Shown one piece after another: positions 52,073 through 61,489 of a stretch of DNA of 64,000 bases. The position numbers were made by a program, and so were the translations under genes. Positions within the stretch are counted from its first letter, which is position 1, and every line of letters begins with the position of its first letter. A model generated the notes under the pieces. It was not told the DNA's origin, made no database searches, and was given only the letters and a program-made list of their open reading frames with translations. Source of the DNA: Jeotgalibacillus sp. S-D1 (GTDB lineage: Bacteria; Bacillota; Bacilli; Bacillales; Jeotgalibacillaceae); contig NZ_SMZR01000001.1 of assembly GCF_004358665.1 (NCBI RefSeq), positions 62,001-126,000 on the forward strand. Reading direction: 5' to 3'.

Positions 52073-53383
52073 TTGAGTAATCATAACAGTTCATTTACCT
52101 ATAGACAGTTGGCAGCATTTTTTATTCCTCTTGGATTTTCCGCCAGTTTAACATCGATTACCCATGTTATTATCAACGGCACATTAAGCAGAGGTGAAGA
52201 TGCAGCATTTATCATTGCTTGTTATGCAGTGGCTTTTTCTTTGTTTGGCATTATTGAGAGGCCGATTATTGTTTTTAGGCAAACATGTTCCGCGCTTGTG
52301 AAGGATTTGAAATCGTTTAAACAGCTAAACCATTTCATGATGCTTGTGATTGGGGTTCTTATCGGTTTCTGTATGATCCTGTCTTTCACACCTATAGAAG
52401 GATGGGTATACATCCAGTTGTTTAATGCCAACGAAAATATGGTTACAACAATCTCTCGTACATTTAAAGTCATAACGCTTGTTATTATCTTCTCTGGCAT
52501 TCGCGGTATTTATCAGGGGATCATAATCAATCAATTGGAAACAAAATGGCTGTCCATTATGGTCGTGATTAGACTGTGTGCGATGTTTTTAGCGTCTTAT
52601 CTCTTTGTGATATTTGGATATGTCACGAGTATGACAGGTGCCATGATTTTCTTAATTGGAATGATGATTGAATGTGTAATCAGCGTCTGGAAGGGACATT
52701 CCTTGCTAAAAGAACATTATCAGGAAGATCAATCAGATCTGAAAAAAACAGAAATCCTTAACTTTTATTTTCCACTCGTGTTTTATTTTTTAATACAGAC
52801 CATGTTAATTCCAGTTATATATGTGTTTTTATCTAAATCCAATGAGATTGAATTGAGTATTGCTTCCTTTGCTCTTGCGTTTAGCATTACTCAGATGCTG
52901 CTGAGTTTTTTTATGTATACTCATCAGCTCGTTTTACAGCTTTTTGAAAAGAACCAACAAAAGGTGATTACCTTTTTTACACCCGTCAGCTTATTACCAG
53001 CGCTGTCATTAATCATTTTATGTTATACGCCCGCAGGCTTATATTTTATGGAGACATTGATGGGGGCTGATAAAAATCTTGCTGTTGAAACATTGGTTGT
53101 ACTAAAGTTTTTCATTATTAAAACGCTCGTATTTCCGTGGGTAGATTTTTTAAATGGTTTTTTAATGCTGCGTCGTAAAACGAGAAGAATGCTCGCAGCT
53201 CAGCTTGCTAATATGGCAGTAGTGTTTATCGCGCTATTTGCTCTTGTCGCTTCTTTCCCTTATTTGAACGGAGTAAACGGGGCACTTGCAGCGTCATTAG
53301 GTGAGTTGACAGGTCTCATTATAGTTAGTTTCATTGTGTACCACGCTGCAAAGCAGGATAAATTAATGAAAAACGTCCAATAA
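52073..53383 (+). CDS. MATE-like multi-helix membrane transporter
   Basis: Polytopic membrane protein (436 aa, about 12 helices), related to the MOP/MATE fold: FTYRQLAAFFIPLGFSASLTSITHVIINGTLSRGEDAAFIIACYAVAFSLFGIIERPIIVFRQT. Members occur in Bacillus as MatE-like exporters. The start is TTG with GGAAGGG upstream. It lies 56 bases after the creatinase-like gene and probably shares its transcript. What it carries is unknown; export of a sugar, peptide or lipid-linked product is possible. Confidence 0.82.
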   Translation: MSNHNSSFTYRQLAAFFIPLGFSASLTSITHVIINGTLSRGEDAAFIIACYAVAFSLFGIIERPIIVFRQTCSALVKDLKSFKQLNHFMMLVIGVLIGFCMILSFTPIEGWVYIQLFNANENMVTTISRTFKVITLVIIFSGIRGIYQGIIINQLETKWLSIMVVIRLCAMFLASYLFVIFGYVTSMTGAMIFLIGMMIECVISVWKGHSLLKEHYQEDQSDLKKTEILNFYFPLVFYFLIQTMLIPVIYVFLSKSNEIELSIASFALAFSITQMLLSFFMYTHQLVLQLFEKNQQKVITFFTPVSLLPALSLIILCYTPAGLYFMETLMGADKNLAVETLVVLKFFIIKTLVFPWVDFLNGFLMLRRKTRRMLAAQLANMAVVFIALFALVASFPYLNGVNGALAASLGELTGLIIVSFIVYHAAKQDKLMKNVQ

Positions 53384-53440
53384 TGTTTGTAGCAGGACTA
53401 ACTATATAACGAAATGATCAATTTTGTTCCTTCGCTACCA

Positions 53441-53449
53441 TGTTATAAT
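53441..53449 (+). promoter_or_regulatory. extended -10 promoter of the yesM-like kinase
   Basis: TGTTATAAT is an extended -10 (TGnTATAAT) 31 bases before the start codon; no good -35 accompanies it. Confidence 0.55.
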
Positions 53450-53480
53450 AAACTGAAAAAAGTGAAAATAGGGGGATATC

Positions 53481-55208
53481 ATGAGGGTTAAACCTTTTTA
53501 CAGCAACTTTAAAATTAAAAACAAGATATTCTCCATTTCACTGCTATTGTTATTAATCTTTTGCTTAATTGGGATAGTTAGCTATCAATTTTATACGTCT
53601 ATGTATGAGGAACGCATTGCCGAACAGTCTGTTGCAACGCTTCAATTATCTTCAACGGTCATTGATGAAGAATTAAATTCATTAGAAGTAATGTCTTTTC
53701 AAATTAGTACAGATGAATTTATCCAAAGGGATTTGCGTACCATTACAAACAGCCAGATTGACTTTGAGATTTTCCAGGCAAGAATGCGATTGATCGAGCG
53801 TTTGCTTATGTTTGCTAATTCTGAGCATTATATTTCATCAATCCAAGTGCGTGATGTTTATGGAGAAAGGTATATATCAGGCTCCAATACAAGGATTAAT
53901 TCAAACGCTGCTGAAGAACTAATGTCAGCTGCATTTGATGCGGGTGGCGCGAATGTATGGTCACGGATCGATGAGCCGAATTATATTTCTGCGTCAAGAT
54001 TAATCCGACGCAAGGACAACCTAAATCTGAATAAATTAGGTTACTTAGTTATTACAATCGACATGAATAGACTTGTACAGGAAACGTTGAATTTTTCACC
54101 TAATAAAAATTTTATTATCACAATGAATGAAGAAATTTACTATCAAAGTGAAGAGGGGGAATTAGGAACGGTTACTCTTCCGATAGAAAGTTTTGATAAC
54201 GGTTACAAAACAAATGTAGTGAACGGGAATGACTACCTCACAACTTATAAACACTCAAGGTTTTCGGATCTCACCTATTATCATTTTTTACCATTTGGAG
54301 AAATTACGAGACAGACAGAAGCCATCAAGCGAATCATGGTACTGTTATTTTTATTTATGTTGATCTTAACCGTTTTATTAAGCAGAAGAGCAGCTAGAAA
54401 TATTTCAAAACCACTTGAAAAACTATCAGAAAGAATGAAACAGGTTCAACAAGGGAACTTTGGTCTGTCGTTTGAAGACTCTAATAAATACTATAACGAC
54501 GAGGTTGGTCTACTTCATGTGAACTTTAAATTAATGATTGACAAAATAAACGAATTGATTCGGGAAAACTATACGAAGCAGCTCATGATTAAAGAAACAG
54601 AATACAAAGCGCTTCAAGCTCAAATTAATCCACATTTTCTTTACAACACGCTGGATTCGATTAATTGGCTGGCCAAAATGAATCAGCAGGAAAAAATATC
54701 GGTCATGGTTGAAGCATTAGGGAACATGATGAGAAACATAATAAGTAAGAAAGAAGCAATGATCACTATACGAGAAGAAATGGAAATTGTGAACAACTAC
54801 ATTACCATTCAAAAACATCGATATGATAAGCGTCTGCATTTTTCATTTAATAGTTTACTTGAGCATGATTATATAAAAATTCCTAAGTTAACCATTCAGC
54901 CGATTGTTGAAAATGCCATTCAGCATGGGCTGGAAGAGATGTTAACGGAATGTCATATCTCAATCAATATATGGCCTCTCGGCGAAGAGATTGAAATTGT
55001 TGTTGAAGACAATGGGCCGGGGATTGAAGAAAGGAAAATGGAAGGGATCTATAAAGGAGAAATCCGTTCCAAAAGCTCAGGCATTGGACTGAAAAATATC
55101 AATGAGCGAATCAAGCTAATGTTCGGAGAACAATATGGCATCACAATTGAAAGTGAAGTAGGAAAAGGTACCAAAGTGAAAATATTATTACCTTCGATTG
55201 CGGGGTGA
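53481..55208 (+). CDS. YesM-type sensor histidine kinase
   Basis: Membrane kinase (575 aa). First helix at about 15-37, an extracellular sensor region (about 38-285), a second helix (about 288-308) and HAMP domain (NISKPLEKLSERMKQVQQGNFG). The His_kinase block is QAQINPHFLYNTLDSINWLA with phospho-His385. The ATPase domain has TIQPIVENAIQHGLEE (N box), VEDNGPGIEE (G1) and SSGIGLKNINERIKLMFG (G2). It belongs to the LytS/YesM class controlling polysaccharide use. Start ATG follows AGGGGG. The response regulator starts 4 bases after its stop. Confidence 0.94.
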   Translation: MRVKPFYSNFKIKNKIFSISLLLLLIFCLIGIVSYQFYTSMYEERIAEQSVATLQLSSTVIDEELNSLEVMSFQISTDEFIQRDLRTITNSQIDFEIFQARMRLIERLLMFANSEHYISSIQVRDVYGERYISGSNTRINSNAAEELMSAAFDAGGANVWSRIDEPNYISASRLIRRKDNLNLNKLGYLVITIDMNRLVQETLNFSPNKNFIITMNEEIYYQSEEGELGTVTLPIESFDNGYKTNVVNGNDYLTTYKHSRFSDLTYYHFLPFGEITRQTEAIKRIMVLLFLFMLILTVLLSRRAARNISKPLEKLSERMKQVQQGNFGLSFEDSNKYYNDEVGLLHVNFKLMIDKINELIRENYTKQLMIKETEYKALQAQINPHFLYNTLDSINWLAKMNQQEKISVMVEALGNMMRNIISKKEAMITIREEMEIVNNYITIQKHRYDKRLHFSFNSLLEHDYIKIPKLTIQPIVENAIQHGLEEMLTECHISINIWPLGEEIEIVVEDNGPGIEERKMEGIYKGEIRSKSSGIGLKNINERIKLMFGEQYGITIESEVGKGTKVKILLPSIAG

Positions 55209-55212
55209 CAAG

Positions 55213-56766
55213 ATGTACAAAGTGCTATTAGTTGACGATGAAATCAATATTTTAGAAGGGATTGCTACCATGGTAAATTGGGAGGGATGCGGAACAGAAC
55301 TTTTTGTGAAGGCCAATAATGGGCAGTTGGCTTTTGATCTAATCATGAAAGCCCCCCCGGATATCGTGATTACAGATATTAAAATGCCAGGCATTAATGG
55401 GGTCGATTTAATTCAGAAAGTTCACAAGATTTTTCCTGAAATAAAATTTATCGTGCTCTCTGGCTACGATGAATTTGAATTTGCTAAAACCGCAATGGAG
55501 TGCAATGTGAAGCATTATCTATTAAAGCCAAGCAATGAAAAAAAAATAGAAGCAGCCTTAACTCAAATTGTCGACGATCTAAACGAAAAGCAGGAAAAGG
55601 ATCATTTTATTGAGAATATGCATGTTCAATTACAAAAAGTAATGCCGATAGCGAAAGAGCAATTTTTAAAAGATTATATAACGAGTAAAAAATATGGCAG
55701 AGAGGATTGGGAATACTATAGCAAGCTGTTTAACATTGATCACAGTTCCGGTAACTTCCGTCTAATCTTACTGAGTATTGATGATGCCCACGATTATGAA
55801 CATCGAATTGCGTTAAAAGAAGTCGCTGCTGACGAATTAAGTGAAAATAAACAAATTAGTCTCTCTACAATCACGGGAGAAAAAGTCGTTTTTCTAATGG
55901 AAGAACAGAATGTAACAGAAATAATAGAGCGTCTTAAAAATGCAAAGAGAAAATTCTCGAGTTTCTACTACCTTACTTTCACTTCCGCTGTCAGCAATCA
56001 GGGGACCATCAGAGAGTTGAAAACGTTATATAGTGAAGCGTTGAACTGTCTTACCCAGCGTTTTTATTTAGAAGCGGGAAGTATCATCACAACGAATGAT
56101 CTGAGAAATGACGAGAAAAGCTTTCAAAAACTTCAATATGATCATGAAGATTTAATTTTTATGATCAGAAGCGGAAATAGCAAAGAAGTCAGACAATACT
56201 TACAGGCATTTGTTGAGCAGGTGATTGAAAATCAGTATGATGTGAATCTGGTTAAATCTCATTGCATTGAGTTATTTATGCTGATGATCAGGCAGGCTCC
56301 TAAGGAAAACATGGATTCTTATTTAGAGGAAATCATCATATTAAAAGATCTTGAAAGCTTTGAGGACATTCGTAAATTTATTGAACGCGTTTCAACAGAG
56401 ATTTCAGAAGCGTATTACGAACGGACAAAGAAGTCTCAGAGCAATATTCTCCACCGGATTGTTCAATATGTGGACGAGCATATAGCAGATCAGGATCTGT
56501 CTTTGACAAAGGTTGCAAACGAAATCCTCTTTATGAATTCTGATTATGTTGGCAAGCTCTTCAAAAAAGAAAAGGGTGAACGTTTTTCCAACTACTTAAT
56601 TGATCAGCGGATTAAAAAGGCAATTGAGATGTTGGAACAGTCAGATGAAGTGAGAGTATTTGAACTGGCGGAAGCAGTAGGGTTCGGCAATAATCCGAGG
56701 TATTTTGGTCAGGTTTTTAAAAAGCACACTGGAGTGACTCCCTCCGAGTATAAGAACAAGGATTAA
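55213..56766 (+). CDS. YesN-type response regulator, AraC output
   Basis: Response regulator (517 aa). Receiver domain 1-120 with DDE at 8-10, phospho-Asp55 (VITDIKMPG) and Lys in YLLKPSNEKK; a middle region of about 270 residues (KRKFSSFYYLTFTSAVSNQGTIRELKTLYSEALNCL is typical of YesN proteins); and a C-terminal AraC HTH (about 415-515; DLSLTKVANEILFMNSDYVGKLFKKEKGERFSNYL, AEAVGFGNNPRYFGQVFKKHTGVTPSEY). ATG 55213 has GGGGTGA upstream. It should activate the sugar importer operon that follows. Confidence 0.94.
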   Translation: MYKVLLVDDEINILEGIATMVNWEGCGTELFVKANNGQLAFDLIMKAPPDIVITDIKMPGINGVDLIQKVHKIFPEIKFIVLSGYDEFEFAKTAMECNVKHYLLKPSNEKKIEAALTQIVDDLNEKQEKDHFIENMHVQLQKVMPIAKEQFLKDYITSKKYGREDWEYYSKLFNIDHSSGNFRLILLSIDDAHDYEHRIALKEVAADELSENKQISLSTITGEKVVFLMEEQNVTEIIERLKNAKRKFSSFYYLTFTSAVSNQGTIRELKTLYSEALNCLTQRFYLEAGSIITTNDLRNDEKSFQKLQYDHEDLIFMIRSGNSKEVRQYLQAFVEQVIENQYDVNLVKSHCIELFMLMIRQAPKENMDSYLEEIIILKDLESFEDIRKFIERVSTEISEAYYERTKKSQSNILHRIVQYVDEHIADQDLSLTKVANEILFMNSDYVGKLFKKEKGERFSNYLIDQRIKKAIEMLEQSDEVRVFELAEAVGFGNNPRYFGQVFKKHTGVTPSEYKNKD

Positions 56767-56847
56767 TTCACCTTGGATTAAAGGGGTGTTGGGTGGTAAG
56801 ACTTCGAAGTGGTTACACATCAGAACCAATAAATAAAGAAAAGTTCT

Positions 56848-56882
56848 AAACGCATGGAGGTACATGCGTTTTATTCTTTTTT
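56848..56882 (+). terminator. terminator of the two-component gene pair
   Basis: AAACGCATG / CATGCGTTT with a 6-base loop, then TATTCTTTTTT. Confidence 0.85.
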
Positions 56883-56929
56883 AAAAGGGCTTATCCAATA
56901 AACTGTATTGATGGGAAGTGAAGGAAACA

Positions 56930-56951
56930 TAATAACAACGTTTTCATTGAA
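56930..56951 (+). promoter_or_regulatory. second, weaker copy of the iolB-type operator
   Basis: Aligned with the iolB palindrome, the left half ATAATAACAAC agrees at 10 of 11 bases and the right half GTTTTCATTGA at 7 of 11. It stands before the sugar importer operon. May be bound by the same unknown repressor. Confidence 0.45.
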
Positions 56952-57028
56952 GTCTGTTTTTTAAACACTGAAGTCTGAATATTTTATTTAATAAAAATAA
57001 TCAATCCATTATGATGGATTCAGAAGTT

Positions 57029-57042
57029 AGAAAGCGCTTTCA
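57029..57042 (+). promoter_or_regulatory. cre site (CcpA operator)
   Basis: AGAAAGCGCTTTCA, with a perfect 12-bp palindrome GAAAGCGCTTTC, matches the cre consensus except its first base. It lies 21 bases before the binding-protein start. A dyad AATCCAT/ATGGATT (57003-57020) just upstream may be an activator site. Confidence 0.85.
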
Positions 57043-57062
57043 AAAAAAGGGGGTTTCAGGGG

Positions 57063-58364
57063 ATGAAGAAGAATTTTTTAAGAAGTATGTCGATCGGTCT
57101 TGCCCTTGTCGTTTTAGCATCAGGGTGTTCAAGCGATTCAGATGAAGCAACAGGGGAAACTGGGGGAGATGGTGACGGTCAGGTTGAACTTAGAATGACC
57201 TGGTGGGGGTCTCAAAGCCGTCATGATCAGACACAGGAAATAATTAAGAAATTTGAAGAAGAAAATCCTGATATTAAAATTAATTCAGAATTTACTGGAT
57301 TTGATGGTTACTTCGAAAAGATGGCAGCTCAGGCAGCCGGAAATAATTTGCCAGACATCATGCAGCAAAACTTTGGTGAATATCTGAACCAATATGCAGA
57401 CAAAAATTTACTTGCAGACTTAACTGAGTTTGTAGAAGACGGAACCATAAACGTAGAAGGGGTAAGCGATACGATTATGGATTCCGGAGTGAAGAATGAA
57501 CAAATGCTGGGTATTCCAACTGGTACAAACGCACTAACTGCTTTTTATAATGTAGATATGCTTGAACAAGCTGGTGTGGAAGCACCGGATGAGAATTGGA
57601 CATGGGAAGAATATATCGATATTGCTAAGACAGTACATGAAGAAACAGGAAAATATGGAACGAGATTAATGGAACCGAATAATCTCTTCGAATATTATCT
57701 GCGTGAAAAAGGACATAAATTGTTTAATGAAGACGGTACAGCACTTGGATACGAAGATGATCAATTGCTGGAAGATTACTTTACGATGAATAAAGAGTTA
57801 GTAGATGCAGAAGTTGCACCAGGTTACGACACAATTGCACAAATCAAAGGGGTAGAAGATGAGTTGATCGTTCACGGCGATGCGCCATTTGACTTCAGAT
57901 GGTCGAATCAAGCAACAGCTCTAGACAGTGCATCAGATCAAAACCTGGAAATGACTTTGCTGCCGGGGAGCAATAATACTGAAGGAATGTACTTAAAGCC
58001 GGCGATGTTATGGTCAATTAGTGAAAACTCTGAGCATAAAGAAGAGGCAGCTCGCTTTATCGACTTCTTTACTAACAGTATTGAAGTATATGAAATCAGC
58101 GGGTCTGACCGAGGTGTTCCGATCAAAGAAGAAATTCGTGAAGAAATGTCTGCAGAATTAAGTGAGACAGATCAAAAAGTATTTGATTATATTGAACTTG
58201 TGACTGAAAATAGTTCAGCCATTGATTCAAACTTCCCTGGACAATCATCAGAAATATTGGCAACTCTGCAAGAGATCGATGAGTTGGTAATGTATGGTGA
58301 GATGACTCCAGCAGATGGTGCGGCGGACTTTAGAGCAAAAGCAGAAGCGATTCTTGCTCGATAA
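57063..58364 (+). CDS. sugar ABC transporter binding lipoprotein, YesO-like
   Basis: Extracellular solute-binding lipoprotein (433 aa). Signal peptide with lipobox LASGC (Cys22), a short Gly/Asp linker, and the family 1 pattern VELRMTWWGSQSRHDQTQEIIKKFEEENPDIKI, LPDIMQQNFGEYLNQYADKNLLADL and AARFIDFFTNS. It corresponds to YesO in the YesLMNOPQR type of pectin locus. Start ATG with AAGGGGGT upstream. First gene of the operon, controlled by the YesM/YesN pair (inferred) and a cre box; a stem-loop after it separates it from the permease genes. Confidence 0.93.
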   Translation: MKKNFLRSMSIGLALVVLASGCSSDSDEATGETGGDGDGQVELRMTWWGSQSRHDQTQEIIKKFEEENPDIKINSEFTGFDGYFEKMAAQAAGNNLPDIMQQNFGEYLNQYADKNLLADLTEFVEDGTINVEGVSDTIMDSGVKNEQMLGIPTGTNALTAFYNVDMLEQAGVEAPDENWTWEEYIDIAKTVHEETGKYGTRLMEPNNLFEYYLREKGHKLFNEDGTALGYEDDQLLEDYFTMNKELVDAEVAPGYDTIAQIKGVEDELIVHGDAPFDFRWSNQATALDSASDQNLEMTLLPGSNNTEGMYLKPAMLWSISENSEHKEEAARFIDFFTNSIEVYEISGSDRGVPIKEEIREEMSAELSETDQKVFDYIELVTENSSAIDSNFPGQSSEILATLQEIDELVMYGEMTPADGAADFRAKAEAILAR

Positions 58365-58378
58365 ACTTTAAAAGAGGG

Positions 58379-58412
58379 AGTGGTCCTGAGCTTTATAGAT
58401 CAGGACCATTTT
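58379..58412 (+). terminator. intercistronic stem-loop after the binding protein
   Basis: TGGTCCTGA / TCAGGACCA perfect 9-bp stem with a 10-base loop, then TTTTC. The weak T-run suggests partial termination or mRNA protection, giving more binding protein than permease. Confidence 0.75.
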
Positions 58413-58486
58413 CATTCAATGAGGAAACCAAAAAACAACGAATGAAATGCTATCTCAAATAGATGTTTTGAAAGGGGATGAATTGA

Positions 58487-59473
58487 ATGGTTCGAAAGAG
58501 ATCTGAACAATTTTCAGAACCGGGAAGTGAAGTGGCTTCAAAACCAAAACCGGTGAATCAGATTAAATCATTAATGCCTAACAAAAAAAGAAAATCCGAT
58601 AATCATAACTTTACAGGTTATATGTTCATATCACCATTTCTGATAGGGTTTTTTCTATTAACACTTTATCCAATATTGTATTCTCTTTATCTGTCATTTA
58701 CTGACTACGATTTGATGAGTTCACCAAACTGGATTGGTTTAGACAACTACAGGCGAATGTTTACAGGAGATGCAACATTTTGGAAGTCGATGGAAGTCAC
58801 CACGATGTATGCCGGGGTAGCTGTGCCAATTCGTTTGGTTTTTGCTCTCCTTGTTGCTCTTGCATTAAATAAAATAGTTGAAGCAGCTGGCTGGTACCGT
58901 ACATTGCTTTATTTACCATCTGTTGTTGGGGGAAGCATTGCTGTATCTATTATGTGGCGTCAGCTTTTTGGAAATGACGGTGCTGTAAACTCATTTCTTG
59001 CAATGTTGGGGCTTCCAACGCACTCTTGGCTTGGAGATCCAGCAACAGCGATTTGGACACTAATCGTTTTATATGGCTGGCAGTTTGGTTCATCAATGCT
59101 GATTTTCCTTGCCGGTCTGCGAAATATACCGAAAACGTATTATGAAGCATCAAGCGTAGATGGTGCGGGGCCAATTAAACAATTTTTTATTATCACACTT
59201 CCACTTTTAACACCTGTTATTTTATTCAATACAATCATGCAGGTAATACAGGGATTTATGGCTTTCACGCCAAGTTTTGTTGTAACAAATGGAGGACCTG
59301 TCAACAGTACCCTCCTATATGTTCTTTACATGTACCAGCGTGCATTTGAGTATTTCGATATGGGATATGCATCTGCCATGGCATGGTTTATGTTAATCAT
59401 CATTGCAATCCTAACAGGGGTTATCTTCAAGTCGTCACAATACTGGGTTCATTACGAATCAGATAGTAAATAG
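58487..59473 (+). CDS. sugar ABC transporter permease, YesP-like
   Basis: Importer permease (328 aa). A 45-residue basic N-tail is followed by FTGYMFISPFLIGFFLLTLYPILYSLYLSFTDYDLM (first helix and the MalF-type motif) and six helices overall. The EAA loop is LRNIPKTYYEASSVDGAGPIKQFFIITLP (about 213-241). RBS AAAGGGGATG. It forms a pair with the permease 17 bases downstream; the shared ATPase is missing, as expected for this class. Confidence 0.93.
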   Translation: MVRKRSEQFSEPGSEVASKPKPVNQIKSLMPNKKRKSDNHNFTGYMFISPFLIGFFLLTLYPILYSLYLSFTDYDLMSSPNWIGLDNYRRMFTGDATFWKSMEVTTMYAGVAVPIRLVFALLVALALNKIVEAAGWYRTLLYLPSVVGGSIAVSIMWRQLFGNDGAVNSFLAMLGLPTHSWLGDPATAIWTLIVLYGWQFGSSMLIFLAGLRNIPKTYYEASSVDGAGPIKQFFIITLPLLTPVILFNTIMQVIQGFMAFTPSFVVTNGGPVNSTLLYVLYMYQRAFEYFDMGYASAMAWFMLIIIAILTGVIFKSSQYWVHYESDSK

Positions 59474-59490
59474 GAAAGGAGGAAAAACGG

Positions 59491-60336
59491 ATGAATAAAA
59501 AATCAAAAAGAACGAAAAAAATCATTCAGCACTCCATCATGATTGTGTTCACAGCGCTTATGATTTATCCGCTCGTTTGGATGTTGAGCAGTTCATTAAA
59601 GGAAAGCTCAAGTGTATTCGTAGATGCACATTCATTGATTCCTAAGGGATTGCATTTTGAAAACTATATTACCGGCTGGCAGGGGTTTGGCGGTATCACC
59701 TTTTCTACCTTTTTCTTAAACTCGGCGATCATCGCGGTCGTGGCAACAGTAGGGAGCATTATTTCATCCACCATCATTGCCTATGGTTTTGCCAGAATTA
59801 AATTTGCAGGAAAAAAAGTTTGGTTTATTTGTATGATGCTGACGATGATGCTGCCATTTGAAATGGTTATGATTCCTCAGTACATCATGTTTAATTCTTT
59901 TGGATGGATCGATACTTATTTACCTTTAATATTGCCTACATTTTTTGGAATCCCGTTCTTTATTTTCCTGATTATGCAGTTCATCCGAACAATTCCAATT
60001 GAATTGGATGAAGCCGCACGGATTGACGGATGTAATAGTTTGGGGATCTTCTTCCGAATCATCGTGCCATTGATTGTTCCGGCGATGATGACGTCAGCGA
60101 TCTTTTCATTCTACTGGCGTTGGGATGATTTTATGGGCCCTCTAATTTACCTATCAACCCCTGAAAAATATCCGGTGTCATTGGCACTAAAGCTTTTCTC
60201 AGATCCAAACTCAGTGACCAACTGGGGCGCAATGTTTGCGATGTCGACACTTAGTATCGTTCCAATTTTCGTCATCTTCTTTTTCTTCCAGCGATATATT
60301 GTCGATGGAATTAGTACAAGCGGGTTGAAAGGATAA
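59491..60336 (+). CDS. sugar ABC transporter permease, YesQ-like
   Basis: Second permease (281 aa) of the importer. Basic start MNKKSKRTKKIIQ, helix SIMIVFTALMIYPLVWMLSSSLK, and the EAA loop FIRTIPIELDEAARIDGCNSLGIFFRIIVPL (about 163-193). It ends RYIVDGISTSGLKG, the GLKG tail typical of MalG-type permeases. RBS AAAGGAGG. It is followed by the GH105 gene after 25 bases in the same operon. Confidence 0.93.
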   Translation: MNKKSKRTKKIIQHSIMIVFTALMIYPLVWMLSSSLKESSSVFVDAHSLIPKGLHFENYITGWQGFGGITFSTFFLNSAIIAVVATVGSIISSTIIAYGFARIKFAGKKVWFICMMLTMMLPFEMVMIPQYIMFNSFGWIDTYLPLILPTFFGIPFFIFLIMQFIRTIPIELDEAARIDGCNSLGIFFRIIVPLIVPAMMTSAIFSFYWRWDDFMGPLIYLSTPEKYPVSLALKLFSDPNSVTNWGAMFAMSTLSIVPIFVIFFFFQRYIVDGISTSGLKG

Positions 60337-60361
60337 TATTTTAGAACAGGAGAGAGACAAT

Positions 60362-61489
60362 ATGACACAATCAGCTGGAAACACTGTTGCAAACGAATTG
60401 AAAACACCATTTGAATGGGGAAAAGCCGCATGTGATTCTTTAATGGCAGCATATAAACCGGAAGAACTTCCGCCTGGTGGACGATGGCATTACCATCAGG
60501 GAGTGTTTTTAGTAAGTATGCTTCAACTGAGAGCACTGACAGGCGGGGATCATTATTTAGAATATATAAAAGCCTATGTCGATCACATTATTGATGAGCA
60601 TGGGAATTTCCTCTGGAACAGAAAAGAATTAGATGCCATTCAGGCAGGCCTGCTGTTATTCGCACTGGATAAAGAAACAGGCGATCGGCGTTACAAAACA
60701 GCAGCAACGAAACTGAAAAACATGTTTCCAACATTAAATAAAACGTCGGATGGAGGGTTCTGGCACAAGGATCATTATCCATATCAAATGTGGCTTGACG
60801 GACTGTATATGGGCGGCGTCTTTGCGATGAACTATGGAAAAAAATACAATGACCCAGCGCTTTTAGAGCTAGTACTTGAACAAGAACGTTTAATGAGAAA
60901 GCATACATTAGACGAAAAAACCGGCTTATATCACCATGCATGGGATGAAAGTAAAAAACAGCCTTGGGCAGATCCTGAGACAGGGAAATCTCCTGAATTT
61001 TGGGGCCGGGCCATCGGATGGTATGGCATTACATTTAATGAAATACTGGACTTCTTGCCAGCTGACCATTCTTCTCGTGATGAAATCATAGGAGCATTAA
61101 GTGACCTTGTCGAAACGTTAGTAAAATACCAGGATTCGGAAACCTCCATGTGGTATCAAATCGTTGATAAGCAGGATAAAGAAGACAATTGGATTGAAAC
61201 CTCATGTTCAGCTCTCTTTATCTATACTATTGCCCGGGCAGTTAAGGGTGGATTCGTTGATGAAAAATACAAAGAATTCGCTGTTAAAGGATACAAGGGA
61301 CTAATCAAAAGAATGAAGTTTGATGACAATGGTGCATTTATTATGCCGGAGATTTGTATTGGTACCGGTGTTGGGGATTATGAACACTACGTAAACAGAC
61401 CAGTAACGGACAATGATTTGCACGGTGTAGGATCGTTTGTACTGGCAAGTATTGAAATGCAAGACTTACTTCCAACCTTAAAAGCGTAA
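60362..61489 (+). CDS. GH105 unsaturated glycuronyl hydrolase (YteR/YesR-like)
   Basis: Glycoside hydrolase family 105 (375 aa, family length about 370). Catalytic Asp146 in YQMWLDGLYMGGVF; other conserved parts are WHYHQGVFLVSM, AIGWYGITFNEIL, and the C-terminal ETSCSALFIYTIARAV and NRPVTDNDLHGVGSFVLAS. It lies in the cytoplasm (no signal) and removes the unsaturated glucuronyl or galacturonyl residue from oligomers made by polysaccharide lyases, using water addition to the double bond. Candidate source: rhamnogalacturonan I or ulvan. RBS AGGAGAGAG. Its last codons are inside the 121-bp tandem repeat. Confidence 0.94.
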   Translation: MTQSAGNTVANELKTPFEWGKAACDSLMAAYKPEELPPGGRWHYHQGVFLVSMLQLRALTGGDHYLEYIKAYVDHIIDEHGNFLWNRKELDAIQAGLLLFALDKETGDRRYKTAATKLKNMFPTLNKTSDGGFWHKDHYPYQMWLDGLYMGGVFAMNYGKKYNDPALLELVLEQERLMRKHTLDEKTGLYHHAWDESKKQPWADPETGKSPEFWGRAIGWYGITFNEILDFLPADHSSRDEIIGALSDLVETLVKYQDSETSMWYQIVDKQDKEDNWIETSCSALFIYTIARAVKGGFVDEKYKEFAVKGYKGLIKRMKFDDNGAFIMPEICIGTGVGDYEHYVNRPVTDNDLHGVGSFVLASIEMQDLLPTLKA

